Assembly: GCF_005938225.1 (NCBI RefSeq)
Contig: NZ_VCPC01000002.1
Location: 868,001 to 932,000, forward strand
DNA: 64,000 bases
Reading direction: 5' to 3'
Origin: Arenibacterium halophilum
GTDB taxonomy: Bacteria; Pseudomonadota; Alphaproteobacteria; Rhodobacterales; Rhodobacteraceae
Of this stretch, positions 9,832 to 18,967 are shown piece after piece (position 1 is the first letter of the stretch; each line of letters opens with the position of its first letter). A program made the translations under genes and the position numbers. The notes below the pieces were generated by a model that was given only the letters and a program-made list of their open reading frames with translations, was not told the DNA's origin and did no database searches.

Positions 9832-10344
9832 ATGACTGCACTCACCGATATTCCCGGCGTCGGTCCGACACTTGCTGCGCTGTTCAGGGACCACGGGTTC
9901 GACAGCGTCGAGGCGGTGGCATCGGCCACGCCCGCGCAGCTCATGCAGGTGCCCCGGATCGGCGCCCTGCGGGCGCCGGCTCTGATCGCTCTGGCGCGCG
10001 ATCTTGCAAAGGCGTCTCCCGCGCCCGAGGCTGCGAAAGCCGATGCCAAACCGATGGATGCATCGTCCTCTAATCCCGCGACACCAGGGGCAGAGGATGG
10101 CACAAAGCCTGATAAATCGACCAAGAAGAAAACCAAGGCGAAAAAGTCCAAAGCAGGCTCGAAAAAAAAATCCAAGCTCGAAAAGTCGAAGCCATCGAAA
10201 TCCAAGAAACCGGCCAAGAAAACCACGGCAAAGTCAGCCGACAGTAAAAAGCCCAAATCAACCCAAAAGGACAAATCTTCGAAGAAGTCCAAGCCGGCCA
10301 CTTCAAAGAACTCGACCAAACCCACCAAGAAAAAGAAAAAATAG
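9832..10344 (+). CDS. Helix-hairpin-helix protein with histone H1-like lysine-rich tail
   Basis: 170 residues from ATG 9832, with AAGAAGGA upstream. Residues about 1-62 hold two helix-hairpin-helix-like motifs (DIPGVGPTLAALF and QVPRIGALRAPALI), a fold that usually contacts the DNA backbone. Residues about 85-170 are almost only Lys, Ser, Thr, Pro and Ala, like the tail of histone H1 or the H1-like bacterial proteins. Such a layout suggests a nucleoid-associated or DNA-condensing protein. The stop is followed by palindromic element copy 2. No specific family name is claimed. Confidence 0.8.
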   Translation: MTALTDIPGVGPTLAALFRDHGFDSVEAVASATPAQLMQVPRIGALRAPALIALARDLAKASPAPEAAKADAKPMDASSSNPATPGAEDGTKPDKSTKKKTKAKKSKAGSKKKSKLEKSKPSKSKKPAKKTTAKSADSKKPKSTQKDKSSKKSKPATSKNSTKPTKKKKK

Positions 10345-10359
10345 CCGCGCCGACCATTC

Positions 10360-10498
10360 GGCGCCAGGGGACAGGGGGACCGCTTGCCCCCTTGCTTCAC
10401 CTTCACGAAAATACTCCGGGGGAGTTCGCCATAGCGAACGGGGGCAGAGCCCCCTATACCTTCCATTGCCGCCTCCCGGCGGCGGGGGCAGCGCCCCT
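10360..10498 (+). repeat. Composite palindromic intergenic element, copy 2 (duplicated right end)
   Basis: Lies between two convergent genes. It lacks the left arm of the usual element but has the right module: AAAATACTCCGGGGG, hairpin A GTTCGC-CATA-GCGAAC and hairpin B GGGGGC-AGA-GCCCCC (ending 10454). A second right module follows at 10468-10498: GCCGCC-TCCC-GGCGGC and then GGGGC-AGC-GCCCC. An additional AGGGGG/CCCCCT hairpin lies at the left edge. Confidence 0.75.
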
Positions 10499-10507
10499 AT
10501 CCCACGG

Positions 10508-11239
10508 CTACAGCCGCGCGCCGGGCTCGCTCAACTTGAAGAACAGCGCCACCAGCATCACGACAATGGCCGCAATTGAGGCTGCAACGATCAGCCCGTT
10601 CTGCCCCCAGTTCGACACCACGATCCCGATCAGCGCCCAGACGATCGGCGCCCCATACAGCCAATCCGTCGTCCGCCGCCGCAGAACCCAGACTCCAAGC
10701 GCCAGCACAACAACCAGCGCCAGAATCGCGCCCGCCTGCGCCGAAACCACGCCATAGCCCGACAGCACGAGTCCCAGAGCCACCGGCGAGGCCGCCGTCA
10801 ACCAGCCCGCATACACGCTGATCGGCGCCCGCGCGGTCCATCGGTCCAACACGGGCGTGCGCCGCAACGCCGCCAGCGCAAACCCCAGCATGATCCAGAT
10901 CAGCACCACCGCGGCCGGCGCACTGACATTCGCCACCGGCAGCCAGGCCGCCCCCACGCCAACCGACAGGGCATAGGCCGGGCGCATCGCCTCCCAATCG
11001 GGTGCGCGCCGCCGCGCCAACAGACCGTAGACGGACCCTACCAGCAACCACAGGTAGATGAGGCCCCAGATCGCAAAGGCATAGCCCGCAGGCTGCACCG
11101 GCGGGTCGATCTGCGGCACCGGGAACTGCTCGGGCCGGAACCCGCCGAAATCCGGCACCAGCAGGGGCGAGCTGACAAAGGCCAGCGTGACGGCGGCGCT
11201 CAGCACCGCCATCAGCGTCGGACGGCGCGGATCGCTCAT
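10508..11239 (-). CDS. TspO/MBR-like polytopic membrane protein
   Basis: 243 residues with about seven hydrophobic helices and little else. The segment [20 protein letters not shown] resembles the aromatic-rich early helix of TspO/MBR tryptophan-rich sensory proteins, and late helices carry Trp at matching places ([21 protein letters not shown]). Longer than the usual 160-residue TspO, so a divergent relative is meant. The start ATG overlaps the serS stop (ATGA), indicating translational coupling to serS. Substrate and role are unknown. Confidence 0.6.
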   Translation of the reverse strand: MSDPRRPTLMAVLSAAVTLAFVSSPLLVPDFGGFRPEQFPVPQIDPPVQPAGYAFAIWGLIYLWLLVGSVYGLLARRRAPDWEAMRPAYALSVGVGAAWLPVANVSAPAAVVLIWIMLGFALAALRRTPVLDRWTARAPISVYAGWLTAASPVALGLVLSGYGVVSAQAGAILALVVVLALGVWVLRRRTTDWLYGAPIVWALIGIVVSNWGQNGLIVAASIAAIVVMLVALFFKLSEPGARL

Positions 11240-12528
11240 TCCAGCGCGCCCGCCGCATTCAGCCGGGTCTTGCCGCCCAGGTAGGGCGCCAGCTCCTCGG
11301 GCAGCTCGACCGAGCCGTCTTCCTGCTGGCCGTTCTCCAGCACCGCGATAAGGCAGCGCCCCACCGCCAGGCCCGAGCCATTCAGCGTATGCACGAACTC
11401 GGGTTTGCCGCCGCCTTCGGGACGGAACCGCGCGTTCATCCGCCGCGCCTGGAAATCGCCGGTGGTCGAAACGCTGGAAATCTCGCGATAGGTGTTCTGC
11501 CCCGGCAGCCAGGCCTCGATGTCAAACGTGCGCCGCGCGCCGAACCCCATGTCGCCGGTGCACAGGATCACCGTGCGATAGGGAATCCCCAACGCCTCCA
11601 GGATCCCCTCGGCACAGCGCAGCATCCGTTTCTGCTCGGCGTCGCTCTCATCCGGGTGGGTGATCGACACCATCTCGACCTTCTCGAACTGGTGCTGGCG
11701 CAGCATCCCCGAGGTATCCTTGCCCGCACTGCCGGCTTCGCTGCGGAAACACAGCGTATGCGCCGTCATGCGGATCGGCAGGGAGCCGGCCTCAAGGATA
11801 TCCTCGGCCACGGAATAGGTCAGCGGCACCTCCGAGGTCGGCACCAGCCACCAGCCATTCGTGGTCTGGTAACTGTCGTCGCCGAACTTGGGGAGCTTGT
11901 CAGTGCCATACATCGCCTCGTCGCGCACCAGCACGGGGCTGTTCACCTCGGTCAGCCCATTCTGGTCCACATGCGTGTCCACCATGAACTGCGCCAGCGC
12001 CCGGTGAATCCGCGCCACGGCACCCTTCAGCATCACGAAGCGCGCGCCCGAAATCTTGCCCGCAGTGCCGAAATCCATCGCGCCGGCCACACCGCCGATC
12101 TCGAAATGCTCTTTCGGCGCAAAACCGAAGTCGCGCGGCGTGCCCCAGCGGGTCACCTCGACGTTGTCAGCCTCATCGGTGCCTTCGGGCACATCTTCGG
12201 CCGGCAGGTTCGGGATTCGCGCCAGCATGTCGGCCAGTTGCGCGTCCAGCGCCTTGGCCTCACCCTGCATCGTGCCCACTTCGGCCTTCTTCTCGGCCAC
12301 CAGCGCGCGCAACCGCTCGAACTCGGCTTCGTCACCCGATGCCTTGGCCGCGCCCACGGCCTTGCTGGCGGCATTCTGCGCCGCCTGCGCCTCTTCCGAA
12401 GCTTGGATCTTGGCCCGCCGCGCGCTGTCCAGCTCCAGCACCTGCGACGACATCCCCGCATCCCCGCGCCGCGCAAGCGCGGCATCGAAACCGGCGGGGT
12501 TTTCGCGAATGGCACGAATGTCATGCAT
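11236..12528 (-). CDS. serS: Seryl-tRNA synthetase
   Basis: Charges tRNA-Ser (and tRNA-Sec where present). 430 residues from ATG 12528, product [18 protein letters not shown], the standard SerS start. The N-terminal arm (about 30-100) is an Ala/Glu-rich coiled coil that binds tRNA. The class II core has motif 2 ([20 protein letters not shown]) and motif 3 ([16 protein letters not shown]). A longer in-frame reading to 12573 lacks family support. It heads a two-gene unit with the TspO-like gene. Confidence 0.97.
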   Translation of the reverse strand: MHDIRAIRENPAGFDAALARRGDAGMSSQVLELDSARRAKIQASEEAQAAQNAASKAVGAAKASGDEAEFERLRALVAEKKAEVGTMQGEAKALDAQLADMLARIPNLPAEDVPEGTDEADNVEVTRWGTPRDFGFAPKEHFEIGGVAGAMDFGTAGKISGARFVMLKGAVARIHRALAQFMVDTHVDQNGLTEVNSPVLVRDEAMYGTDKLPKFGDDSYQTTNGWWLVPTSEVPLTYSVAEDILEAGSLPIRMTAHTLCFRSEAGSAGKDTSGMLRQHQFEKVEMVSITHPDESDAEQKRMLRCAEGILEALGIPYRTVILCTGDMGFGARRTFDIEAWLPGQNTYREISSVSTTGDFQARRMNARFRPEGGGKPEFVHTLNGSGLAVGRCLIAVLENGQQEDGSVELPEELAPYLGGKTRLNAAGALE

Positions 12529-12721
12529 GGGCCTGATCCTTGTCTGAGTCGTTTCGCGCGCCTTATGCCCCATTCCCCGCCCCGGGGGTAGGGGGCGTGG
12601 GCCTTGGCCGATCCCGCCAAATCGGCTATCCTTGCGCCACCCGCAGGCTCATTTCGCCCCTGGGCAAAATTCCCCAAGACCAATTCCGTTTGAAATCCTT
12701 CAAAAACCCGGAGCGTTCCCC

Positions 12722-13075
12722 ATGCGCAATCTGCTTTTCATTGCTCTTGTAACGGCCCTTGCCAGTCCCGCAGTTGCGGGCCCCAAACGTATCAAGACCG
12801 AACAGGAATTCACCCAGCTCATCGTCGGACGTGACCTGACCAATCCCGCCGGCACCGTGCGCGCCGAACCGGGCGGCAAGCTGCGCGGGAACATCGCGGG
12901 CGCAAAGATCATCGGCGGCGGCTGGAATTGGCAACAGGGCTATTTCTGCCGCGCCTTGAAAACCGCGAAACGCGAATGGCCATCCGAATGCCAGCTGGTC
13001 AAGGTCGACGGCAATACGCTTACCTTCACCGGGCAGCAGGGCAAGGGCGAAATCTCCACCTGGACAATCAACTGA
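12722..13075 (+). CDS. Small secreted protein with two cysteines
   Basis: 117 residues. A signal peptide (MRNLLFIALVTALASPAVAG, likely cut after Ala-Val-Ala) is followed by an about 98-residue mature domain of beta character with a GxWNWQQGYFCRAL segment and a second Cys in SECQLV, probably a disulfide. Related short proteins are common in roseobacters, but I do not know a function. It stands alone between serS (divergent) and yajC; the 216 bp after it hold only a weak, degenerate trace of the palindromic core around 13101-13122. Confidence 0.75.
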   Translation: MRNLLFIALVTALASPAVAGPKRIKTEQEFTQLIVGRDLTNPAGTVRAEPGGKLRGNIAGAKIIGGGWNWQQGYFCRALKTAKREWPSECQLVKVDGNTLTFTGQQGKGEISTWTIN

Positions 13076-13291
13076 GCCACGCCCCGGTTCGCAAATCTCC
13101 CTGCTTCTTTTCGGCCCAAATACTCGAAATCCCGACCTCCGCCCCGGGCGCCTCCACCGGTGCCCGCAGGGCCGCCGCGCCCCGCGCCACATCCTGCCCG
13201 AACCCGCCTTGCAAAGCCCCCCCTCAGCGCATAGGTTCCGCCCACATTCGCGGGGGGCGCCCGCGATCCGATATTCAAGAAGGAAGACCCC

Positions 13292-13576
13292 ATGGAAGGT
13301 GGCGCAATCGCCCAGTTTCTCCCGCTGATCCTGATTTTCGGGATTATGTATTTTCTGCTCATTCGGCCCCAGCAGAAAAAGGTCAAACAGCATCAGGCCA
13401 TGGTCGAAGCGCTGCGCCGCGGCGACAAGGTGGTGACGCAGGGCGGCATCATCGGCGAAGTCGTGAAGGTCAAGGAAGGCGGCGAGATCGAGGTCGAGAT
13501 CGCAGAGGGCGTCAAGGTGCGTGTCATCAAGTCCACCATAGCCACGGTGATGAGCAAGACCGAACCGGCCAAGTAA
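13292..13576 (+). CDS. yajC: Sec translocase accessory subunit YajC
   Basis: 94 residues. One N-terminal membrane helix (LPLILIFGIMYFLLIRPQ) is followed by the family motif RPQQKKVKQHQ and a small cytoplasmic domain (GDKVVTQGGIIGEVVKV). YajC joins SecDF in the holo-translocon. AAGAAGGAAG upstream is a strong ribosome binding site. First gene of yajC-secD-secF, 28 bp before secD. Confidence 0.96.
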   Translation: MEGGAIAQFLPLILIFGIMYFLLIRPQQKKVKQHQAMVEALRRGDKVVTQGGIIGEVVKVKEGGEIEVEIAEGVKVRVIKSTIATVMSKTEPAK

Positions 13577-13604
13577 CCGGCCACGCGCGAAGAAGGGGCA
13601 GGTA

Positions 13605-15266
13605 ATGCTGCACATCGATCTCTGGAAGCGTGCGCTGATCTGGCTGGTCTGCGCCGCTGGCATCGTGCTTTCAATGCCGAATGCCTTTTACACGCGGGTC
13701 GAAGGCCATAACGATGCCATCGCCGCGATCGAGGCGGGCAATGACAGCCCCGAACTTCAGGCGCAGGCGGCGCAATGGCCCTCTTGGCTGCCGACTGATC
13801 TTGTGAACCTCGGGCTTGACCTGCGCGGCGGCGCGCATTTGCTGGCCGAGGTTCAGGTGTCCGATGTCTACGCCACCCGGATGGAGGCGCTCTGGCCCGA
13901 TGTGCGCGATGCGCTGCGCCCCGAGCGCGATGCGGTCGGCGGCGTGCGCCGTGTCCAGTCTGCTCCGGGCGAGCTGCGCGTGCGCATCGGCAACCCCGAT
14001 GGCATGGCCCGCGCGGTCGAGGTGGTGCGCGGGCTTGCCCGCCCGATCCAGACGCTTTCGGGCGTAGGCGCCAACGATATCGAGGTGGGAACCGAGGGCG
14101 ACATCATCATTGTCACCCTGTCCGAAGCCGAACAGCAGGCCACCGACGATCGCACGGTGCGGCAGGCGCTGGAAATCATTCGTCGCCGCATCGACGCCGT
14201 TGGCACCCGCGAACCCACGATCCAGCGTCAGGGCGCCGACCGGATTTTGATTCAGGTCCCGGGCATCGGCTCGGCCACGGAACTCAAGGACATCATCGGC
14301 ACCACCGCTCAGCTGACGTTCAACCCCGTCGTGTCGCGCGGCACCGACCCGGACGCCCGCGCCGGCACGGGTAACAAACTGGTGCCCTCGCTCGACGAAG
14401 AAGGCACCTATTATACCATCGAATCCAATCCCGTGGTCACGGGTGAGGAACTGACCGATGCCCAACCGGCATTCGACCAGAACGGCCGCCCGGCGGTCAA
14501 TTTCCGGTTCAATACGTCCGGCGCACGCAAATTCGGCGACTACACCCGCGACAACATCGGCCAGCCCTTTGCCATCGTCCTTGATGACGAAGTGATCTCG
14601 GCCCCCGTGATCCAAAGCCACATCCCCGGCGGCTCGGGCATCATCACCGGCCGCTTTACGGTCGAGGAATCGACGAACCTTGCGGTGCTGCTGCGCGCAG
14701 GCGCGCTGCCTGCGGGCATGACGTTCCTGGAAGAACGGACAATCGGCCCTGAATTGGGGCAGGACAGCATCGACGCGGGCAAGATTGCCACCGCCGTTGC
14801 CTTTGGCGCGGTCCTGATCTTCATGGCGCTCAGCTATGGGTTGTTCGGCATCTTCGCCAATATCGCATTGATCCTGAACATCGCGTTGCTTTTCGGGCTG
14901 CTGTCGCTGCTGGGCGGCACGCTGACCCTGCCTGGTATTGCCGGGATCGTGCTGACAGTCGGTATGGCGGTCGATGCCAACGTGCTGATCTTTGAACGCA
15001 TTCGAGAAGAGCTGAAAACTGCGCGCGGCCCCGCCCGCGCCATCGAACTGGGGTATGAAAAGGCGCTCTCGGCCATCCTTGACGCCAACATCACCACCTT
15101 CATCACCGCGATCATCCTGTTCGTCATGGGCTCGGGCCCGGTACGCGGGTTTGCCATTACCCTTGGCCTTGGGATCGTTACCTCGGTCTTCACCGCGATC
15201 TTCGTGACCCGCCTGCTGGTGGTCATGTGGTTCGAACGCCGCCGCCCCAAGACAATCGAGGTCTGA
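13605..15266 (+). CDS. secD: Protein translocase subunit SecD
   Basis: Inner-membrane RND-type subunit that uses the proton gradient to help preproteins cross and leave SecYEG. 553 residues with TM1 near the N-terminus, the DLRGGAHLLAEV motif, a large periplasmic P1 domain, then the C-terminal membrane half with RTIGPELGQDSI and the TM4 motif GMAVDANVLIFERIREE. It ends 1 nt before secF, so both are made from one message. The length is normal for the alphaproteobacterial form. Confidence 0.97.
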   Translation: MLHIDLWKRALIWLVCAAGIVLSMPNAFYTRVEGHNDAIAAIEAGNDSPELQAQAAQWPSWLPTDLVNLGLDLRGGAHLLAEVQVSDVYATRMEALWPDVRDALRPERDAVGGVRRVQSAPGELRVRIGNPDGMARAVEVVRGLARPIQTLSGVGANDIEVGTEGDIIIVTLSEAEQQATDDRTVRQALEIIRRRIDAVGTREPTIQRQGADRILIQVPGIGSATELKDIIGTTAQLTFNPVVSRGTDPDARAGTGNKLVPSLDEEGTYYTIESNPVVTGEELTDAQPAFDQNGRPAVNFRFNTSGARKFGDYTRDNIGQPFAIVLDDEVISAPVIQSHIPGGSGIITGRFTVEESTNLAVLLRAGALPAGMTFLEERTIGPELGQDSIDAGKIATAVAFGAVLIFMALSYGLFGIFANIALILNIALLFGLLSLLGGTLTLPGIAGIVLTVGMAVDANVLIFERIREELKTARGPARAIELGYEKALSAILDANITTFITAIILFVMGSGPVRGFAITLGLGIVTSVFTAIFVTRLLVVMWFERRRPKTIEV

Positions 15267-15267
15267 G

Positions 15268-16236
15268 ATGCGCCTGAAACTTGTTCCCCAGGAAACCAGC
15301 TTTGATTTCTTCTCGCGGTGGAAGTTGTGGTTCGGCATCTCGATGGTGCTGATCGTGCTGGCCGCCGTGTCCTTCGGCGTGCGCGGGCTGAACTTCGGCA
15401 TCGACTTCCGTGGCGGCACGAGTATCCGTACCGAAAGCACGACGGACCTTGATATCGGCGCCTATCGCGACGCGCTGAACGCGCTGAACCTTGGCGATAT
15501 CTCGATCTCCGAGGTGTTCGATCCGGCATTCGGCGAAGACCGGCATGTTGCCATGATCCGGATTCAGGCGCAGGACGATCAGGAAGCGGTCAGTGCCGAG
15601 ATGATCGAAGCCGTCGAAACCGCACTCACCGAGGTGGTGCCCGACATCCGCTTCGTCTCGGTCGAATCCGTTGGCCCCAAAGTGTCGGGCGAGTTGATCC
15701 AGACGGCGATCTATGCGGTTCTGGCGGCAATTGGCGCGGTGCTTGTCTATGTCTGGTTGCGGTTCGAATGGCAGTTCGCGGTGGGCGCCGTGGTGGCGCT
15801 GGTACACGACGTGATCCTGACGATCGGTGTGTTCTCGGAACTTCAGATCAAATTCGACCTCGCGATCATCGCCGCGCTGCTGACCATCGTGGGCTATTCG
15901 CTGAACGATACGGTGGTGGTCTTCGACCGGGTGCGTGAGAACCTGCGCAAATACAAATCCCGCCCGCTGGCCGAGGTGCTGAACCTGTCGATCAACGAAA
16001 CCCTCAGCCGGACCTTCATGACCTCCTTCACCACGCTGCTGGCGCTGTTTGCGCTGATCGCGCTGGGGGGCGACGTGATCCGCGGTTTCGTTTTTGCGAT
16101 GATATGGGGCATCTTCGTCGGCACCTATTCGTCGGTCTTCATTGCCTCGACGATTCTGCTGTGGCTGGGCGTGAAACGTGACTGGTCGAAAACCGACAAG
16201 AACGAAGGCAATCAATACGCCAACATCGATGCCTAA
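15268..16236 (+). CDS. secF: Protein translocase subunit SecF
   Basis: 322 residues, six membrane helices in the RND half-fold, partner of SecD. It has the FGIDFRGGTSIRTES motif after TM1 and VGYSLNDTVVVFDRVREN in TM4. It starts 1 nt after the secD stop. The TauE/SafE gene follows 30 bp later, so the transcript may go on. Confidence 0.97.
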   Translation: MRLKLVPQETSFDFFSRWKLWFGISMVLIVLAAVSFGVRGLNFGIDFRGGTSIRTESTTDLDIGAYRDALNALNLGDISISEVFDPAFGEDRHVAMIRIQAQDDQEAVSAEMIEAVETALTEVVPDIRFVSVESVGPKVSGELIQTAIYAVLAAIGAVLVYVWLRFEWQFAVGAVVALVHDVILTIGVFSELQIKFDLAIIAALLTIVGYSLNDTVVVFDRVRENLRKYKSRPLAEVLNLSINETLSRTFMTSFTTLLALFALIALGGDVIRGFVFAMIWGIFVGTYSSVFIASTILLWLGVKRDWSKTDKNEGNQYANIDA

Positions 16237-16266
16237 GGGGCAGGGTGCCCGGCCGGGCCTCGCGTC

Positions 16267-17043
16267 ATGACACTCGACGATCTGGCCGAGGTTCCGGCGC
16301 TGGTGCTGGCCTTGCCGGGGCTGGGCTGGCTGGTCCTTGCGGTGATGGTTGCCGGGCTGGTGCGCGGCTTTGCCGGGTTCGGCAGTGCCATGATCATCAT
16401 GCCGGTCGCCAGTTCCGTGCTCACCCCGGTTGGCGCGCTGACCTTCCTGATCATGACGGAACTGTTCGGCCCGCTGCCCAACCTGCGTGCGGGATGGCGC
16501 ACCTGTGATCGCGGTGATGTGGCCCGTCTGAGCTTTGGCGCGCTGGTGGCGCTGCCACTTGGCGTCTACGGGCTGTCGCGCCTGCCGGTCGATCTGTTCG
16601 GATGGGTGGTGTCGGGCGTTGTACTGGTGTTGCTGGTGGCGCTGATGTCGGGCTGGCGATACCACGGTCGGCTGACGCCCTCGCTGGTCACCGGCACCGG
16701 CGCGCTTGGCGGCGCGATGGCGGGCGCGGTTGGGTTGGCAGGTCCACCGGTTATCATGCTCTACATGGCCTCGACCCTGCCGATCGCGAAAATCCGCGCC
16801 ACGCTGTTGCTGTTCCTCTTCGTCATCGACCTGCTGATGATCACCGTCTTTGCGGCTTGGGGCCTTCTGCTGATCGAACCGATGGTGGCGGGCGTCCTGC
16901 TGGCGGTGCCCTACATGCTGGCCAACCGCGCCGGAGCCCTGCTGTTCCGCCCGGAAACCGAGTCGCGTTTCCGTGCGGTTGCCTATACGATCATTGCGGC
17001 ATCGGCCATCCTGGGCCTGCCGGTGTTTGCCGCGGGCCACTAG
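16267..17043 (+). CDS. TauE/SafE family sulfite or anion exporter
   Basis: 258 residues, about eight hydrophobic helices. The TauE/SafE pattern is clear in both halves: VRGFAGFGSAMIIMPVAS near the start and a second Gly-rich helix (LGGAMAGAVGLAGPPVIM). Members move sulfite, sulfoacetate or other anions out of the cell; the substrate here is unknown. It is in the same direction as secF and the Mth938-like gene, with short gaps. Confidence 0.85.
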   Translation: MTLDDLAEVPALVLALPGLGWLVLAVMVAGLVRGFAGFGSAMIIMPVASSVLTPVGALTFLIMTELFGPLPNLRAGWRTCDRGDVARLSFGALVALPLGVYGLSRLPVDLFGWVVSGVVLVLLVALMSGWRYHGRLTPSLVTGTGALGGAMAGAVGLAGPPVIMLYMASTLPIAKIRATLLLFLFVIDLLMITVFAAWGLLLIEPMVAGVLLAVPYMLANRAGALLFRPETESRFRAVAYTIIAASAILGLPVFAAGH

Positions 17044-17070
17044 GCCCCGAACCGCGAAAGGAGCCGCCCC

Positions 17071-17445
17071 ATGCGCCTGAACGAAGTCACCTATACCGAT
17101 GCCGTTCCGGTTGATGGCTATGGCCCGGGCTTCTTTCGCATCGGCGGCACCGTGTTCCACGGCCCCGTCCTTACCGGCCCCGACGGCCCCCAGCCCTGGG
17201 GCGGGGTCGACGATACCGCCCCGCTGCTGGCGCTGGTCGGCAAGGTCGACGTGCTGTTCCTGGGCACCGGGGCCGACATCGCCCATGCCCCCGCCGCCCT
17301 GCGCGCCACGTTGGAACAGGCCGGTCTCGGGGTCGAGGTGATGGCCTCGCCCGCCGCCTGCCGCACTTACAACGTGCTGCTCAGCGAAGGCCGCCGCGTT
17401 GGTCTGGCCCTGTTGCCCGTTGCCGCACCCGACACGGCAGTGTGA
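17071..17445 (+). CDS. Mth938-like (DUF498 / NDUFAF3-type) domain protein
   Basis: 124 residues, a single Mth938-like domain: YGPGFFRIGGTVFHGPVL, then VLFLGTGADIAHAP and the CRTYNVLLSEGRRVG end. The mitochondrial relative NDUFAF3 assists complex I assembly, so a role in respiratory assembly is possible, but the bacterial function is not settled. It is regularly found next to secDF in alphaproteobacteria. AAAGGAGCC precedes the ATG. Confidence 0.85.
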   Translation: MRLNEVTYTDAVPVDGYGPGFFRIGGTVFHGPVLTGPDGPQPWGGVDDTAPLLALVGKVDVLFLGTGADIAHAPAALRATLEQAGLGVEVMASPAACRTYNVLLSEGRRVGLALLPVAAPDTAV

Positions 17446-17499
17446 CCGCACCCCGATTTCAGGCTTTTTGACGCCCCGCCAATGGGCTAAGCCAACCTA

Positions 17500-18123
17500 A
17501 TGATGCTTGGCCTTCACGATCTTTCGGTCGCGCGCGGCGGCCGCCCGGTGCTTTCGGGGCTGTCACTGGCGCTTGCGCCCGGGCAGGCGCTGATCCTGCG
17601 CGGGCCCAACGGCGTGGGCAAGACCACGCTGCTGCGCACCATCGCCGGGCTGCAACCGCCGTTTGCCGGACAGGTCGACTGCGCCCCGGAAACCGTGGCC
17701 TATGCCGCCCATTCCGACGGGCTGAAACCCACGCTTACCGTGGCCGAGAACCTCAGGTTCTGGGCGGCGATCTTCGGCACGCGCGACATCAACCCGGCTT
17801 TGGCCGCCTACGACCTCGCGCCGCTGGCCGAGCGTCCCGCAGGCATGCTCTCGGCCGGGCAGAAACGCCGCCTTGGCCTTGCCAGGCTCATGGTCACCAA
17901 CCGCCCGCTCTGGGCGCTCGACGAACCGACCGTTTCGCTCGACACCACGGCTGTGGCGCAATTCGCCACCGTGCTGCGCGACCATCTGGGGCAGGGCGGC
18001 GCCGCCCTCATAGCCACCCATATCGACCTGGGGATCACCGCCGATACGCTCGACCTCGGGCCCTACCGCGCCGCGCCCGACCGCGGAGATGCCTTCGACG
18101 ATGCCTTCGAGGATTGGGCATGA
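17500..18123 (+). CDS. ccmA: Cytochrome c biogenesis haem exporter ATPase CcmA
   Basis: 207 residues, ABC ATPase of the System I CcmABCD complex that releases holo-CcmE for cytochrome c maturation. Walker A is GPNGVGKTT, the signature [14 protein letters not shown] and Walker B WALDEPT. Two adjacent ATG codons (17500, 17503) are possible starts. Its TGA overlaps the ccmB ATG (ATGA). The Rhodobacter capsulatus equivalent is helA. Confidence 0.96.
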   Translation: MMLGLHDLSVARGGRPVLSGLSLALAPGQALILRGPNGVGKTTLLRTIAGLQPPFAGQVDCAPETVAYAAHSDGLKPTLTVAENLRFWAAIFGTRDINPALAAYDLAPLAERPAGMLSAGQKRRLGLARLMVTNRPLWALDEPTVSLDTTAVAQFATVLRDHLGQGGAALIATHIDLGITADTLDLGPYRAAPDRGDAFDDAFEDWA

Positions 18124-18776
18124 GAGCCCTTTTGAAACGCGACCTCACCCTCGCCCTGCGCGCAGGCGGCGGCTTTGGCCTGGGGCTTGCCTTCTTCCTG
18201 ATCGTCACGGTCATGGTGCCCTTCGCCATCGGCCCGCAACCCGAACTGCTGGCCCGTATCGCTCCCGGCGTCCTCTGGATCGGCGCGCTGCTGGCCTGCC
18301 TGCTTTCGCTCGATCGCCTGCTTGCGCTTGATTGGGAAGACGGCAGCCTTGATCTGCTCGCCACGGCGCCCCTGCCGCTGGAAACCGCGATGGCGACCAA
18401 GGCGCTCGCGCATTGGCTCACCACCGGGCTGCCTCTGACGGTGGCCGCCCCATTGCTTGGCGTGCTGCTGCACCTGCCGGCGCCGGGCCACCTCTGGCTC
18501 ACGCTATCGCTGGCACTTGGCACCCCGGCACTTTCGATGATCGGCACCTTTGGCGCGGCGCTGACCGTCGGGCTCAAACGCGGCGGACTGCTGCTGTCGC
18601 TGCTCGTGCTGCCGCTTTACGTGCCCACGCTGATCTTCGGGGCCGAACTGGCCCGCCGTGGCGCGGAAGGACTCGCCACACAGACCCCCATGCTGATGCT
18701 CGCGGGCCTGACGCTCGGCACCTGCGCCCTGCTGCCCTTCGCCAGCGCCGCCGCCCTCCGCATCTCGCTTCGCTGA
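18120..18776 (+). CDS. ccmB: Haem exporter membrane subunit CcmB
   Basis: 218 residues, six membrane helices, partner of CcmA. The start at 18120 gives [18 protein letters not shown], the family start; a TTG six bases earlier is unlikely. Motifs: [13 protein letters not shown] and [13 protein letters not shown]. The 191-bp gap to ccmC is larger than elsewhere in the cluster and holds palindromic element copy 3. R. capsulatus equivalent helB. Confidence 0.95.
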   Translation: MRALLKRDLTLALRAGGGFGLGLAFFLIVTVMVPFAIGPQPELLARIAPGVLWIGALLACLLSLDRLLALDWEDGSLDLLATAPLPLETAMATKALAHWLTTGLPLTVAAPLLGVLLHLPAPGHLWLTLSLALGTPALSMIGTFGAALTVGLKRGGLLLSLLVLPLYVPTLIFGAELARRGAEGLATQTPMLMLAGLTLGTCALLPFASAAALRISLR

Positions 18777-18795
18777 CCAAACCCGCCTCTCATCC

Positions 18796-18853
18796 GTCTT
18801 TGGGCGACAAATATCCCGGGGGAACCCGCAAAGCGGGCGGGGGCAGAGCCCCC
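18796..18853 (+). repeat. Composite palindromic element, copy 3 (right module only)
   Basis: Starts 20 nt after ccmB and lies inside the ccm gene cluster. It keeps GTCTTTGGG, AAATATCCCGGGGG, hairpin A CCCGC-AAA-GCGGG and hairpin B GGGGGC-AGA-GCCCCC (18839-18853). The left module with hairpin 1 is absent. It could stop or stabilise the upstream transcript and so separate ccmAB from ccmCDG expression. Confidence 0.8.
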
Positions 18854-18967
18854 GCAACACCCTCCTCCGGTCGGTTCCAGCCACCACTGGACTCCCGATT
18901 GCCCCGCGTCAATCTGCCGACCTCTTCGTGAATTGCCGCCCCCCGGTTAACCCGCTAGAACAGCGCC

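Noticed and set aside
13076-13291. Further copy of the palindromic element
   Set aside because: Only CTTCTTTTCGGCCCAAATAC around 13101-13120 resembles the core; no hairpin A or B, so it was not counted.
15223-17451. 742-codon minus-strand open frame
   Set aside because: It runs antisense through secF, the TauE/SafE gene and the Mth938-like gene, all of which have clear family motifs; low-complexity His/Gln/Arg-rich shadow.
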